DNA of 64,000 bases from positions 124,001 through 188,000 of the forward strand of contig NZ_JAKCFA010000020.1 of the NCBI RefSeq assembly GCF_024198215.1. Reading direction: 5' to 3'. Every line of letters begins with the position of its first letter. Position 1 is the first letter of the stretch. Positions 48,401-56,641 of this stretch are shown here, piece after piece. The position numbers and the translations under genes were made by a program. This DNA comes from Myxococcus qinghaiensis (GTDB lineage Bacteria > Myxococcota > Myxococcia > Myxococcales > Myxococcaceae). The notes under the pieces were generated by a model. It was not told where the DNA came from, searched no databases, and saw nothing but the letters and a program-made list of their open reading frames with translations.

Positions 48401-51189
48401 AGGCACGGGTTCGTGCCGAGGAAGAGCGCCGCGCGGAAGAGGCTCGACTCGCGGAAGAGGCCCGGTTGGCCGAAGAGGCCAGGCTCGCTGAAGAAGCTCG
48501 GGTTCGTGCCGAGGAAGAGCGCCGCGCGGAAGAGGCTCGGTTGGCGGAAGAGGCCCGACTGGCCGAAGAGGCACGGGTTCGTGCCGAAGAAGAGCGACGT
48601 GCGGAAGAGGCTCGACTCGCCGAAGAGGCTCGACTGGCTGAAGAGGCTCGGGTCCGCGCCGAGGAAGAGCGTCGAGCGGAAGAGGCTCGACTCGCCGAAG
48701 AGGCTCGGTTTCGTGCCGAGGAAGACGCCCGGCTGGCAGAAGCGGCCCGGATCCGCGCCGAGGAAGAGCGTCGAGCGGAAGAGGCTCGACTCGCTGAAGA
48801 GGCTCGACTCGCTGAAGAAGCTCGACTCGCTGAAGAGGCCCGGGGCCGCGCGGAGGAAGAGCGTCGCGCCGAAGAGGCCCGGCTGGTCGAAGAGGCTCGA
48901 CTCGCGGAAGAGGCTCGGGTCCTCGCCGAGGAAGAACGCCGTGCCGAAGAGATTCGGCTCGCTGAAGAAGCCCAGCTCCGTGCCGAAGAAGAGCGTCGCC
49001 TCAAAGCGGCTCGACTGGCCGAAGAGATTCGGATCGCCGAAGAAGCCCAGCTCCTCGCGGAGGAGGAGCGACTTGCCGAGGAAGCACGGCTCGAGGAAGA
49101 GGCGCGTCACGCCGAGGAAGTCCGTCTCGAAGTCGAGCGTCGTAGCGCGGAAGCGGTACGTCGCGCGAAGGAAACACGTCAGGCCGAACAGGCCCGCCTC
49201 GCGGAAGAACAGCGCCTCGCCGAAGAGGCCCGCCAGGCCCAGGCCGTCGAGCTCCCCGCCCCGTCGACTCCCGCAGCCGATGCCTCGGATGACATCGACG
49301 CGCTGACTCTCGACGTCGGCGACATCATCCCGGCGGACCCCGACGAAGCCCCCCCCGCGAACCCGTTCCCCCGCGCCTCCAACGTCCCGCCGCTCGCGGC
49401 GTCTTCAGCCCAAGCGGACCTCCCCCTCCACGCCGAGAGCCGCGAGGCCCTGCGCTCCGCCAGGGACCGCGCCCAGGCGGAGCTCCTCCACGACATGGAG
49501 GAGGCCCTGCGGCGCTCCAGGGCGCAGCCACTCGAACCCTGGCTCGCGGACGAGCCCCCCGGCACCGTGCCCCCCACGCGGACACGGGACCAGGTCCCCG
49601 TCCAGGACGAGTCCTGGCGCGCGAGGGACACCGTCCTCACCCCACCGGCCGAGTCCGAGGCCGAGCTGCCCCTGCTCGATTTCGAGCCGGAGCCCGAGCT
49701 CTGGGCCGACGCGGTCCCCGCGGGAGATCCACTCCCCACACCGCCCGCCCTGCCGCCACGCCCCGCCGCGGGCCCGCCGGTCCTCACCCCCGTCGCCAAG
49801 GCCGGCCCTCCCGTCCTCATGCCCGTGGCCCCCGAGCCGGGCCCCACCGAGGAGCCCGCCGAGCCGGAGGCCGACGACAGCCTGTGGGCCACGCGCCCCG
49901 CACCCGCCGCCGCGCCGCCGCCGCTGCGCCTGGGCCCCACCCCGGGCAGGAAGGCCACCGAGGACGACCTCTGGCGCATCGTCTCCTTCGACAAGGACGA
50001 GGCCGCCGAGACGCTGACCGCCTCCTTCGAGGCCGCGCTCCAGCAGGTCGATGCCCACCTGGAGACGCTCGTCCGCTCGGATGTCAATCAGGCGAACGTC
50101 GACGAGCCTCCAGTCGAAGGCATCGTCGAAGCGACCATTGAATCTGACTTCGAGACCTTCCCCGGTGACAACACCGGCCCAACTGGCGAGACTGCGTGGT
50201 CCGAGCCGTCCGGTGATCTGGACGACTGGGACTTCGACGAGGACGACGTGGCAGCGGATCCCTCCAACCCCGACGAGGCAGCGAAGCTGCGGCGCCAGCG
50301 CCTGCTGCGCCGTGCGATGGAGAACATGGGCGTCCTCGGCAACCGAGGCCCCCCGCCCACCGCCACCGCCACGCCCGGAGCAGAGCCGGCCCCCGCCGCC
50401 ACCCCGGCCGCTCCCACCGAGCCCCCCAAGCCGGACGAGGCGCGCCACGCCCAGCAGATTGAACAGCGCTTCGCCGACATCCAGGCCCGCAAGGACCACT
50501 TCTACGTGCTGGGCGTCCCCCAGGACGCCACGAGGGATCAGGTCAAGTCCGCGTTCCTGAGCCTGGCCAAGGTCTTCCACCCGGACCGCCTGCCGCCGAC
50601 GCTGCCGCACCTCGCGCAGAAGATCACCTCCGTCTTCGAGGCCATCCGCGAGGCCTACGAGGTCCTCTACGACGACGCCCGTCGCAAGGCCTACATCCAG
50701 AACCTCCAGGCCCAGCAGTCCCTGCCCAGGGCCCCTGCCTCCCAGGGCAACGCGTCCTCGTCGTCCCGCCCCGCCCCCGGCCGGCCGGAGAGCAGCCCCG
50801 ACGACCTCTACAAGATGGGCGAGGTCTACTTCCGCAAGCGCGACTTCCTCACCGCGTCGGACCACTACGAGCGCGCCTACGCGCTGGACCCCAAGGCGAC
50901 CTACCTGGCCGCGCGCGCCTGGGCCATCTACATGGACCCCTCGCGCAAGGCGGACATGGCCAAGGCCAAGCAGATGATGGCGGATGCGGTCCGCACCGAC
51001 CCGAACTGTGACAGGGCCCACTACCAACTCGGCGTCATTGCCCGTGTGGAGGGCGACATGGACCGGGCCGAGCGCCACTTCCGCGACGCGGTGCGCTCCA
51101 ACTCCAAGCACCTGGAGGCGAACCAGGAGCTGCGGCTGATCGACATGCGGAAGAAGAACCCACCCAAGAAGGGGGGATTCTTCCGCTGA
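45457..51189 (+). CDS. Giant PATAN - hexad-repeat helix - J-domain - TPR protein
   Basis: A 1910-residue protein. Residues ~1-200 are PATAN (DUF4388)-like (HKSRATGWLTLSAGGRESR, MLREGDLVGTRLGF). Residues ~205-1262 are an almost unbroken charged repeat built on the hexad EEARLA, interrupted by EEARVRAEEERRA blocks. The 6-residue period and E/R content suit a single rigid alpha-helix rather than a heptad coiled coil. A Pro/Ala-rich acidic region follows (~1263-1665). A J-domain at ~1675-1750 has the HPD motif (KVFHPDRLP), and TPR-type helices end the protein (EVYFRKRDFLTASDHYERAY). No signal peptide or membrane helix, so cytoplasmic. An in-frame GTG at 45430 is an alternative start. It probably recruits DnaK to a structure through its PATAN and TPR ends (inference). 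Confidence 0.85.
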   Translation: MTPSQAAEALYSAHKSRATGWLTLSAGGRESRLMLREGDLVGTRLGFGYQSPAQALLQSGLLSAEALDALWARGGAGEADEELLEEHGLERDAVVEQQVLAHVRRLSELAERAAFEPGSVEAEFQPISGVRVVRAALERPGAGGAKGRVFRCADVAACEPWLTDASERELLETLGEFREPESLTPAREALLLVLEREGGVEALSVEEWEAREEARRQEEEAARKRAEEERVRAEEEARRAEEARLRAIEEARLAEEARLRAIEEARLAEEARLRAEAERLAEEARLAEEARLRAIEEARLAEEARLAEEARLAEEARLAEEARVRAEEERRAEEARLAEEARLAEEARLAEEARLAEEARLAEEARLAEEARLAEEARVRAEEERRAEEARLAEEARLAEEARRAEEARLAEEARLAEEARLAEEARLAEEARLAEEARLAEEARLVEEARARAEEERRAEEARLAEEARLAEEARVRAEEERRAEEARLAEEARLAEEARLAEEARVRAEEERRAEEARLAEEARLAEEARVRAEEERRAEEARLAEEARLAEEARVRTEEELRAEEARLAEEARLAEEARLAEEARLAEEARLAEEARVRAEEERLAEEARLAEEARVRAEEERRAEEARLAEEARLAEEARVRAEEERRAEEARLAEEARLAEEARVRAEEERLAEEARLAEEARLAEEARLAEEARLAEEARIRAEEERLAEEARLAEEARLAEEARLAEEARIRAEEERRAEEARLAEEARLAEEARLAEEARLDEEARVRAEEERRAEEARLAEEAQVRAEEERRVEEARLAEEARLAEEARVRAEEERLAEEARLAEEARLAEEARLAEEARLAEEARVRAEEERLAEEARLAEEARIRAEEERRAEEARIAEEERLAEEARLAEEARRAEEARLAEEARLAEEARLAEEARLAEEARLAEEARLAEEARLAEEARLVEEARARAEEERRAEEARLAEEARLAEEARVRAEEERRAEEARLAEEARLAEEARLAEEARVRAEEERRAEEARLAEEARLAEEARVRAEEERRAEEARLAEEARLAEEARVRAEEERRAEEARLAEEARFRAEEDARLAEAARIRAEEERRAEEARLAEEARLAEEARLAEEARGRAEEERRAEEARLVEEARLAEEARVLAEEERRAEEIRLAEEAQLRAEEERRLKAARLAEEIRIAEEAQLLAEEERLAEEARLEEEARHAEEVRLEVERRSAEAVRRAKETRQAEQARLAEEQRLAEEARQAQAVELPAPSTPAADASDDIDALTLDVGDIIPADPDEAPPANPFPRASNVPPLAASSAQADLPLHAESREALRSARDRAQAELLHDMEEALRRSRAQPLEPWLADEPPGTVPPTRTRDQVPVQDESWRARDTVLTPPAESEAELPLLDFEPEPELWADAVPAGDPLPTPPALPPRPAAGPPVLTPVAKAGPPVLMPVAPEPGPTEEPAEPEADDSLWATRPAPAAAPPPLRLGPTPGRKATEDDLWRIVSFDKDEAAETLTASFEAALQQVDAHLETLVRSDVNQANVDEPPVEGIVEATIESDFETFPGDNTGPTGETAWSEPSGDLDDWDFDEDDVAADPSNPDEAAKLRRQRLLRRAMENMGVLGNRGPPPTATATPGAEPAPAATPAAPTEPPKPDEARHAQQIEQRFADIQARKDHFYVLGVPQDATRDQVKSAFLSLAKVFHPDRLPPTLPHLAQKITSVFEAIREAYEVLYDDARRKAYIQNLQAQQSLPRAPASQGNASSSSRPAPGRPESSPDDLYKMGEVYFRKRDFLTASDHYERAYALDPKATYLAARAWAIYMDPSRKADMAKAKQMMADAVRTDPNCDRAHYQLGVIARVEGDMDRAERHFRDAVRSNSKHLEANQELRLIDMRKKNPPKKGGFFR
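46645..47133 (+). repeat. Segmental duplication inside the hexad array, copy 1
   Basis: The second copy is at 48151-48657. Positions 46723-47133 (411 bases) read identically to 48247-48657; upstream the copies differ by single bases and one 18-base hexad. The copies lie ~1.5 kb apart, a whole number of codons (508). Confidence 0.8.
48151..48657 (+). repeat. Segmental duplication inside the hexad array, copy 2
   Basis: Counterpart of 46645-47133; see that entry. It carries one extra hexad near its 5' end. Confidence 0.8.
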
Positions 51190-51321
51190 GGCCGCCTCCG
51201 GCGCCCCACATCGTACCCCGGCGGATGGGAGCCTCGGCCGGGGGCTCGCGCTACCCTCCGGGGCCTGCTCGCACCCCCTGGTTGATCGGGGGGCAGCCAG
51301 CTTCCCCGCCGCTCCAACCCA

Positions 51322-51351
51322 TTGACATGCCTGGAAAGCGGGCAGGATGCT
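51322..51351 (+). promoter_or_regulatory. Candidate sigma-70-type promoter of the receiver-PATAN gene
   Basis: A perfect TTGACA (51322-51327), an 18-base spacer, then GATGCT (51346-51351), 54 bases before the GTG start. The -10 match is weak. Confidence 0.45.
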
Positions 51352-51404
51352 CCCCCGCGCCGGGCACTTCCGCGAATCGTCCTCCGTGATGAAAGGCAAG
51401 TAAC

Positions 51405-54143
51405 GTGGCCAAGCAGCACCTGCTCCTGGTGGATGGGGACGCGAAGAGTCTTCGCGTGATGGAGGTCAGCCTGAAGAAGGCCGGCTTCTCCGTGACGACG
51501 GCCATCCACGGCAAGGACGCCATCGAGAAGGTGCAGATCAGCCCGCCGGATCTGGTGCTCGCGGACACCAAGATGCCGGAGATGGACGGCTTCGAGCTGT
51601 GCAAGACGCTCAAGTCGGATGAGCGCTTCAAGTTCATCCCGTTCGTCTTCCTGACGAGCCAGAAGTCGGTCGAGTTCAAGGTGCGCGGCCTGGAACTCGG
51701 CGGCGACGACTACCTGACCAAGCCGATCTACATCAAAGAGATCGTCACCCGCGTGAAGATGATCCTCCAGAAGGCGGAGAAGGAGAGGATCGAAAAGCGG
51801 GAGACGACGAAGGGTGGCTTCGCCGGCAGCCTCGCCGACATGGGCGTGGTGGACCTGGTCCAGACGTTCGAGATTGGCCGCAAGACGGGCGTCATCTCCA
51901 TCCAGGGCGAGCGCACCGGCACCGTCTACTTCAAGGAAGGTCGTGTCATCGACGCGGAGCTGGGCCGGCTCAAGGGCGAGAACGCCTTCTACCGGTTGCT
52001 CAACACGTTCGAGGGCCAGTTCGACGTCCAGTTCACCTCGCTGGACAGGCCCGAGCGCATCGAGATCTCCACGCAGGGCCTGTTGATGGAGGGCATGCGG
52101 CGCCTGGACGAGTGGGGGCGCATGCTCGAGCAGCTGCCTCCGCTGGAGACGGTGTTCGAGATTGACTACCACCAGCTCGCCGACCGCCTCTCGGAGATTC
52201 CGGACGAGGTGAACGGGCTGCTGCGCCTGTTCGACGGCAAGCGCGCGCTGAGCCGCGTGGTGGAGGACTCGGACTTCGAGGACCTGGCCGCGCTGGGCAT
52301 CATCAGCAAGCTGTACTTCGAGGGCCTCATCCGCGAGCTGGGCAACGCGCCGCTGGAGCCGGTGCAGAGCAGCAAGCCCGGCATCGAGCAGTGGCTCAAC
52401 GCGGCCCCGCCGGTGAGCGCGCCCGTGGAGCCCGCGCCCCAGGCCCCGCCTCCGAGCGCGCCCGTGGAGCCGGAGCCCCCGGTCGCCGTCGAGCCCGTGA
52501 CGCCGGAGCCGCCCGCCGTGCGCGCCATGCCGCACAGCGTGCTCGCGCCGCCCGCGGGAGTGGAGGAAGAGCCCGTCACGGCGCCGCCCGAGGAGCACCT
52601 CGCGCCCGCGCCGGCGATGCCCGCCGAAGTCGTCGTCTTCCACGCGCGCCCCAAGCGTCAGGGCCCGGTGGTGGAAGACCCGGCGGATGCGGATGGAGAT
52701 GCGCCCACGTTGCCACCCGTGGTGGCCGAGGGCTCGTCCTTCCTCGTGGAGCCGCCTCCGGCCCATCGCGCGGTGGAGCACGCGCACCGCAGCCTGCTGC
52801 TCGACTGGAGCCGGGTGGACACGGAGGGCATCAGCGCGCCCACGACGTGGGGCCCGGGCTCGGTGTGGTCGCCGGGTCCGCGTGGCTTCGGGTCGAACGG
52901 GAACTCCTCTGCACAGGCCTCGGCCGCGAGCGCTCCCTTCGCCGAGCCCGTGACGGCCTCGCGCGCGCCCATCTTCGGGGGCGCGGCGGTGGGGCCCAAT
53001 CCCTTCCCGCCCGTGCCGCCTCCCACGCCCGCGCCTCCGTCTTCCGAGGTGACGCTGGTGAGCGGCAACGAGTCCTCCGGCGTCGACGTCATCGCGGAGG
53101 TCGAGGAGGTCCCCGCGTCGCCGCCGCAGCAGCTCGCGCTGCCTCCGTACCCGGGGCATGGCGTTCCCGAGCGTCCCGTCGCCGTGCCCTCCATCCCCGA
53201 GGAGCCGCCGACGCCGTCCGCGCCGCCTCCATCGCTCGTCACTCCGGTGACGCCGACGCCCGTGGTGGCGCCGACGCCCGTCATCACCGCCGCTCCGGTG
53301 ACGCCGTCGAGCCTGGCTTCCTCCTCCGACTCGGAGGGAACTCCCGTTCGCCCCAAGCGCACGGGGCTCTACGTCGCGGGGGCGCTGGCCCTCATCGGCG
53401 CGGTGGCTGCGGTGGTCGTCCTCGGAGGCCGAGGCGAGAAGCCGCTGGACACGCCGCCTCCCGAGCCACCGAAGGTGGGGACCGTCCAGACGCCGCCGAA
53501 GCCTCCGGACCTCGCCGTGCCTGTGCCCGCGGAGGCTGACTCTGGCACCGCCGTCGTCGTGGCGCCCGCCGCGACGGACTCCGGCACGGCTGTCGTCGTG
53601 CCCGCCGCGACGGACTCCGGCACGGCTGTCGTCGTGCCCGCCGCGACGGACTCCGGCACGGCTGTCGTCGAGACGCCCGTGGCCGCCGAGCCCGACGCGG
53701 GCACCGCCGTGGTGGAAGCGCCCCCCGCCGCGGCGGACTCCGGCACCGTGCAGGCAGCAGTGGACCCGGAGGCGGAGTACGCGGGGCTCCTCAAGCAGGC
53801 GCGCTCCGCCATCGTCGGCAGTCGCTACAAGTCCGCGGCGGCGTTCTTCCGCAAGGCGCTGGCCTTCAAGCCGGGCTCCACCGAGGCGAAGGCGGGGCTG
53901 GGCATCTCCCTGGTCAACGGCTTCGAGTCCGAGGCGGCCTTCCGAGAGGCCACGAAGCTGCTGGCGGATGTCGTGCGCGACGAGGAGAGGAACGCACGGG
54001 CCTGGCTGTCGCTGGGCATGGCCTACCAGTCCATCGGGAAGAATTCCCAGGCGGCCGACGCCTACAAGAAGTATTTGATGCTGGAACCCTCGGGGGCGTC
54101 CGCCAACGAGGTCCGCACGATGCTCAAGACGCTCGGCAACTGA
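51405..54143 (+). CDS. Response-regulator receiver - PATAN - membrane - TPR protein
   Basis: A 912-residue protein with a GTG start after GAAAGG. Residues ~1-125 are a receiver domain (LLLVDGDAKSLRVMEVSL; phospho-acceptor Asp in LADTKMPEMDG; Thr in FLTSQ; Lys in DDYLTKP). Residues ~137-300 are a PATAN (DUF4388) domain (FAGSLADMGVVDLVQTFEIG, GTVYFKEGRVIDAELG). A long Pro/Val-rich segment follows to ~640. A membrane helix lies at ~655-677 (YVAGALALIGAVAAVVVLGG). A repeat-bearing linker and a C-terminal TPR region (~790-912) follow. By topology the receiver and PATAN are cytoplasmic and the TPR region periplasmic. It follows the giant PATAN/J-domain gene, with which it may share a pathway. Confidence 0.87.
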   Translation: MAKQHLLLVDGDAKSLRVMEVSLKKAGFSVTTAIHGKDAIEKVQISPPDLVLADTKMPEMDGFELCKTLKSDERFKFIPFVFLTSQKSVEFKVRGLELGGDDYLTKPIYIKEIVTRVKMILQKAEKERIEKRETTKGGFAGSLADMGVVDLVQTFEIGRKTGVISIQGERTGTVYFKEGRVIDAELGRLKGENAFYRLLNTFEGQFDVQFTSLDRPERIEISTQGLLMEGMRRLDEWGRMLEQLPPLETVFEIDYHQLADRLSEIPDEVNGLLRLFDGKRALSRVVEDSDFEDLAALGIISKLYFEGLIRELGNAPLEPVQSSKPGIEQWLNAAPPVSAPVEPAPQAPPPSAPVEPEPPVAVEPVTPEPPAVRAMPHSVLAPPAGVEEEPVTAPPEEHLAPAPAMPAEVVVFHARPKRQGPVVEDPADADGDAPTLPPVVAEGSSFLVEPPPAHRAVEHAHRSLLLDWSRVDTEGISAPTTWGPGSVWSPGPRGFGSNGNSSAQASAASAPFAEPVTASRAPIFGGAAVGPNPFPPVPPPTPAPPSSEVTLVSGNESSGVDVIAEVEEVPASPPQQLALPPYPGHGVPERPVAVPSIPEEPPTPSAPPPSLVTPVTPTPVVAPTPVITAAPVTPSSLASSSDSEGTPVRPKRTGLYVAGALALIGAVAAVVVLGGRGEKPLDTPPPEPPKVGTVQTPPKPPDLAVPVPAEADSGTAVVVAPAATDSGTAVVVPAATDSGTAVVVPAATDSGTAVVETPVAAEPDAGTAVVEAPPAAADSGTVQAAVDPEAEYAGLLKQARSAIVGSRYKSAAAFFRKALAFKPGSTEAKAGLGISLVNGFESEAAFREATKLLADVVRDEERNARAWLSLGMAYQSIGKNSQAADAYKKYLMLEPSGASANEVRTMLKTLGN
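53568..53671 (+). repeat. 36-base tandem repeat in coding sequence
   Basis: Units begin at 53568, 53604 and 53640; the first two are identical and the third is complete except its end. Each codes AATDSGTAVVVP in the periplasmic linker of the receiver-PATAN protein. Confidence 0.75.
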
Positions 54144-54200
54144 GTGGGCGGCGGACCTCCCGGCGCTCTCCCCGCCCTGCTGGAAGTGAAGTGAGTCGCC

Positions 54201-55196
54201 TTGCTCGTCCTCGGCCTGGAAACCTCCTGTGATGAGACCGCCGCCGCCGTCGTGGAGGACGGGCGGCGCGTGCTGTCGGACGTCGTCTCCACCCAGGTGG
54301 ACATCCACCGGCGCTGGGGCGGCGTGGTGCCGGAGCTGGCCTCACGCAATCACATCGTCCAGGTGATGCCCGTCATCCACGAGGCCCTGACGCGCGCGCA
54401 GAAGACGCTCGACGACGTGGACCTCATCGCCGTCACCTCCGGCCCGGGCCTCATCGGCGCGCTGCTGGTGGGGCTCCAGGTGGCCAAGGGGCTGAGCCTC
54501 GCCACCGGCAAGCCCTTCGTCGGCGCCAACCACCTGGAGGGCCACCTGCTGGCCATCCGGCTCTTGGAGGACGCGCCGGAGCCGCCGTTCCTCGGCCTCG
54601 TCGTCTCGGGGGGACACACCAGCCTCTACGACGTGCAGGCGTTCGGCCACTACAAGCTGGTGGGCAGCACGCGCGATGACGCCGCGGGCGAGGCGTACGA
54701 CAAGACGGCGCGCATCCTCGGGCTGCCGTACCCGGGGGGACAGCCCATCGACGAGCTCGCGAAGAAGGGGGACCCGGCGGCCATCCGCTTCCCGCGCGCA
54801 TTGCCGGGGGACAACTTCGACGTGTCCTTCTCCGGGCTGAAGACGGCGGTGCTCCACCACGTGCAGAAGCACGGCGTGCCCCAGGGACAGGCGCTGAACG
54901 ACTTGTGCGCTTCGTTCCAGGAGGCGGTGGCGGACGTGCTGTCGAAGAAGCTGGTGGCCGCCGCGCGCAGGCTGGGCCACAAGAATCTCGTGTTGTGTGG
55001 AGGCGTGGCCGCCAACTCGCGGCTGCGGGCGCTGTGTCAGCAGCGCGCCGAGGAGCGGGGGCTGCGCATGTTCCTGCCGCCGGTGCGGTTGTGCACGGAC
55101 AATGGCGCGATGATCGCCGTCGCGGGGTATGAGGCCTGGCGCCGCGGTCTGCGCGGAGACTTCCGTCTGGCGGCTGACCCCGCCTGGCGCATGTGA
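54201..55196 (+). CDS. tsaD: tRNA N6-adenosine threonylcarbamoyltransferase
   Basis: Kae1/Qri7/TsaD-family enzyme that completes t6A37 on ANN-decoding tRNAs together with TsaB and TsaE. The 331-residue product opens with LVLGLETSCDETAAAVVEDG and has GGVVPELASRNHI, the metal ligands in NHLEGH, LVVSGGHTSLY, and the C-terminal CGGVAANSRLRAL and CTDNGAMIA. The TTG start at 54201 places the conserved LGLETSCDE near the N-terminus as in the family. It overlaps rsmA by 4 bases (GTGA). Confidence 0.96.
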   Translation: MLVLGLETSCDETAAAVVEDGRRVLSDVVSTQVDIHRRWGGVVPELASRNHIVQVMPVIHEALTRAQKTLDDVDLIAVTSGPGLIGALLVGLQVAKGLSLATGKPFVGANHLEGHLLAIRLLEDAPEPPFLGLVVSGGHTSLYDVQAFGHYKLVGSTRDDAAGEAYDKTARILGLPYPGGQPIDELAKKGDPAAIRFPRALPGDNFDVSFSGLKTAVLHHVQKHGVPQGQALNDLCASFQEAVADVLSKKLVAAARRLGHKNLVLCGGVAANSRLRALCQQRAEERGLRMFLPPVRLCTDNGAMIAVAGYEAWRRGLRGDFRLAADPAWRM

Positions 55197-56095
55197 GCAA
55201 GGACACCCGGTTGGAATCGCCCAGAGACATCCTCAAGCGCCATGGCCTGCGCCCGAAGTACAGCTGGGGCCAGAACTTCCTCGGAGACGAGGAGGCCCTC
55301 GAGGCCATCGCGGACGCGCTGCACCTGCGCGCGGGTGAGCCCGTCGTGGAGCTGGGGCCCGGCCTGGGCCACCTCACCCGCTTCCTCGCCGCCACCGGCG
55401 CGCTCGTCACCGCCGTGGAGCGGGACAGGGACATGGTGACGGTGCTGGAGAAGGAGGCCATCCCCGGGGTGCGCGTGGTGGCCGGCAACGCCGCCACCGT
55501 GGACTTCGCCGAGGTCGCCGGAGCGCCCGAGGTCGCCGTCATCGGCAACCTCCCGTATCACCTCTCCAGCACCATCCTCTTCCGCGTGCTGGAGCAGCGC
55601 GCCCGCGTCTCGCGCGCCGTCTTCACGCTGCAGAAGGAAGTGGTGGAGCGGCTCGCCGCCGAGCCCGGCACGCGCGAGTACGGCCTGCTCACCGTGCTGC
55701 TCGGCCTGCACTTCGACGCGGAGAACGTCCTCACGCTGGAGGCCTGGCGCTTCCATCCGCCACCGAAGGTGGACTCCGCGGTGCTGTCGCTCACGCGCCG
55801 CAAGACGCCGCGCGCGCCCATCATCGACGAGGCGCGCTTCACCCGCGTGGTGAAGGCGTCGTTCGCCCAGCGCCGCAAGACGCTGCTCAACTCGCTGAAG
55901 TCCGACAAGGCGCTGGCCTCACCCGCTGAGCTTCTGGCCGCGCTGGAGACGGCGGGCATCGACCCGATGCGCCGCGCGGAGACGCTCGCGCCGGAGGAGT
56001 TCGCGGCGATTGAGCGCGCGCTCGGCCCCGTGGCTCCGGGCACGGTGACGCCCAAGGTGGACCTGTCCGACGACGAGGGTTCCGCGGAAGAGTAG
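55193..56095 (+). CDS. rsmA: 16S rRNA (A1518/A1519-N6,N6)-dimethyltransferase
   Basis: KsgA-family enzyme that dimethylates two adjacent adenosines in helix 45 of 16S rRNA. The 300-residue product has PKYSWGQNFLGDEEAL, the SAM loop VVELGPGLGHLTRFLAA, the catalytic GNLPYHLSS (NLPY motif), RFHPPPKVDSAVLSL and FAQRRKTLLNSL. It starts with GTG inside the tsaD stop region, indicating translational coupling. An acidic tail (VDLSDDEGSAEE) is extra. Confidence 0.95.
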   Translation: MSKDTRLESPRDILKRHGLRPKYSWGQNFLGDEEALEAIADALHLRAGEPVVELGPGLGHLTRFLAATGALVTAVERDRDMVTVLEKEAIPGVRVVAGNAATVDFAEVAGAPEVAVIGNLPYHLSSTILFRVLEQRARVSRAVFTLQKEVVERLAAEPGTREYGLLTVLLGLHFDAENVLTLEAWRFHPPPKVDSAVLSLTRRKTPRAPIIDEARFTRVVKASFAQRRKTLLNSLKSDKALASPAELLAALETAGIDPMRRAETLAPEEFAAIERALGPVAPGTVTPKVDLSDDEGSAEE

Positions 56096-56131
56096 GGGAG
56101 GGGGCGGGCGTCTGCTCGCCTGCCTGCCTCG

Positions 56132-56413
56132 CTAACGGCAGCGCGTTCCGAGGGCCTGGAGCAGTCCGCCCTGTTGCTCCAGGAACGCGCGGAACTCCGC
56201 CTCGGGGATGCGCATGCGGGCCAGCACGTCGCGGAGGATCTCCTCCACGGTGCCGTCCTTGCGCCGTTTCAACTCAAGGGCCGTCTTGAGCAGCACCACG
56301 CCGTAGAGCGGGTCTGCTTCCACGGGAGGCTGCTCGTCCGGTGCCTTGGGCGCGGCGCTCTGGCGGGCCTCTTCCAGCCGCACCACTGTCTTCGCCCGCT
56401 GCCTTCCACTCAT
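56132..56413 (-). CDS. Small hypothetical protein
   Basis: A 93-residue basic protein with no family I recognise. From the ATG at 56413 it reads MSGRQRAKTVVRLEEARQS, a Pro-rich joint, then a helical C-terminal half (DPLYGVVLLKTALELKRRKDG, EEILRDVLARMRI, EFRAFLEQQGG). No good ribosome site precedes it, and the frame is open far upstream, so the start is uncertain. It is convergent with rsmA and divergent from the deoxynucleoside kinase gene. Its codon pattern is like its neighbours, which supports a real gene. Confidence 0.55.
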   Translation of the reverse strand: MSGRQRAKTVVRLEEARQSAAPKAPDEQPPVEADPLYGVVLLKTALELKRRKDGTVEEILRDVLARMRIPEAEFRAFLEQQGGLLQALGTRCR

Positions 56414-56527
56414 GACTGAAGGGCACCCCGCGCACACACCATGGAATCGGTGCGGACCGTAAGGGGATGTCCCCCACAGCGTCAAGCGAGCCCTGGGGGT
56501 TCCCGTCATCCCCCGGGTCGTGGAAAA

Positions 56528-56557
56528 TTGCCGATCCATGCGGCCATGTTGTGTTAT
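56528..56557 (+). promoter_or_regulatory. Candidate promoter of the deoxynucleoside kinase gene
   Basis: TTGCCG (56528-56533), an 18-base spacer, then TGTTAT (56552-56557), about 85 bases before the ATG at 56642. Local AT enrichment supports it. Confidence 0.4.
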
Positions 56558-56641
56558 CCGCGCCCCCACGCGAGGCCCCGCGTCCTCGTCAGAGGCGGGC
56601 ATGGGCCGCACCGCGCATTCCGGGTCGGGAGGCCTCGGCGG

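Larger units (their letters stand above)
46105..49240 (+). repeat. Long hexad-coding tandem repeat
   Basis: About 3.1 kb of 18-base units coding EEARLA-type hexads in the giant protein gene. Units use varying synonymous codons (GAGGCTCGACTCGCG, GAGGCACGACTCGCC), showing that most copies are old, with locally identical runs that are recent (for example near 47515-47570 and 47600-47660). Confidence 0.85.

Noticed and set aside
45386..48574. Very long open frames on the minus strand and in other frames opposite the hexad repeat (up to ~1060 codons)
   Set aside because: They read monotonous Pro/Leu/Arg or Ser/Ala/Arg repeats and exist only because the 18-base units lack stop codons in several frames. 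The plus-strand frame alone has recognisable domains at both ends.
46105..49240. CRISPR-like or satellite array
   Set aside because: The units are contiguous 18-base coding repeats without unique spacers and lie in frame within a gene.
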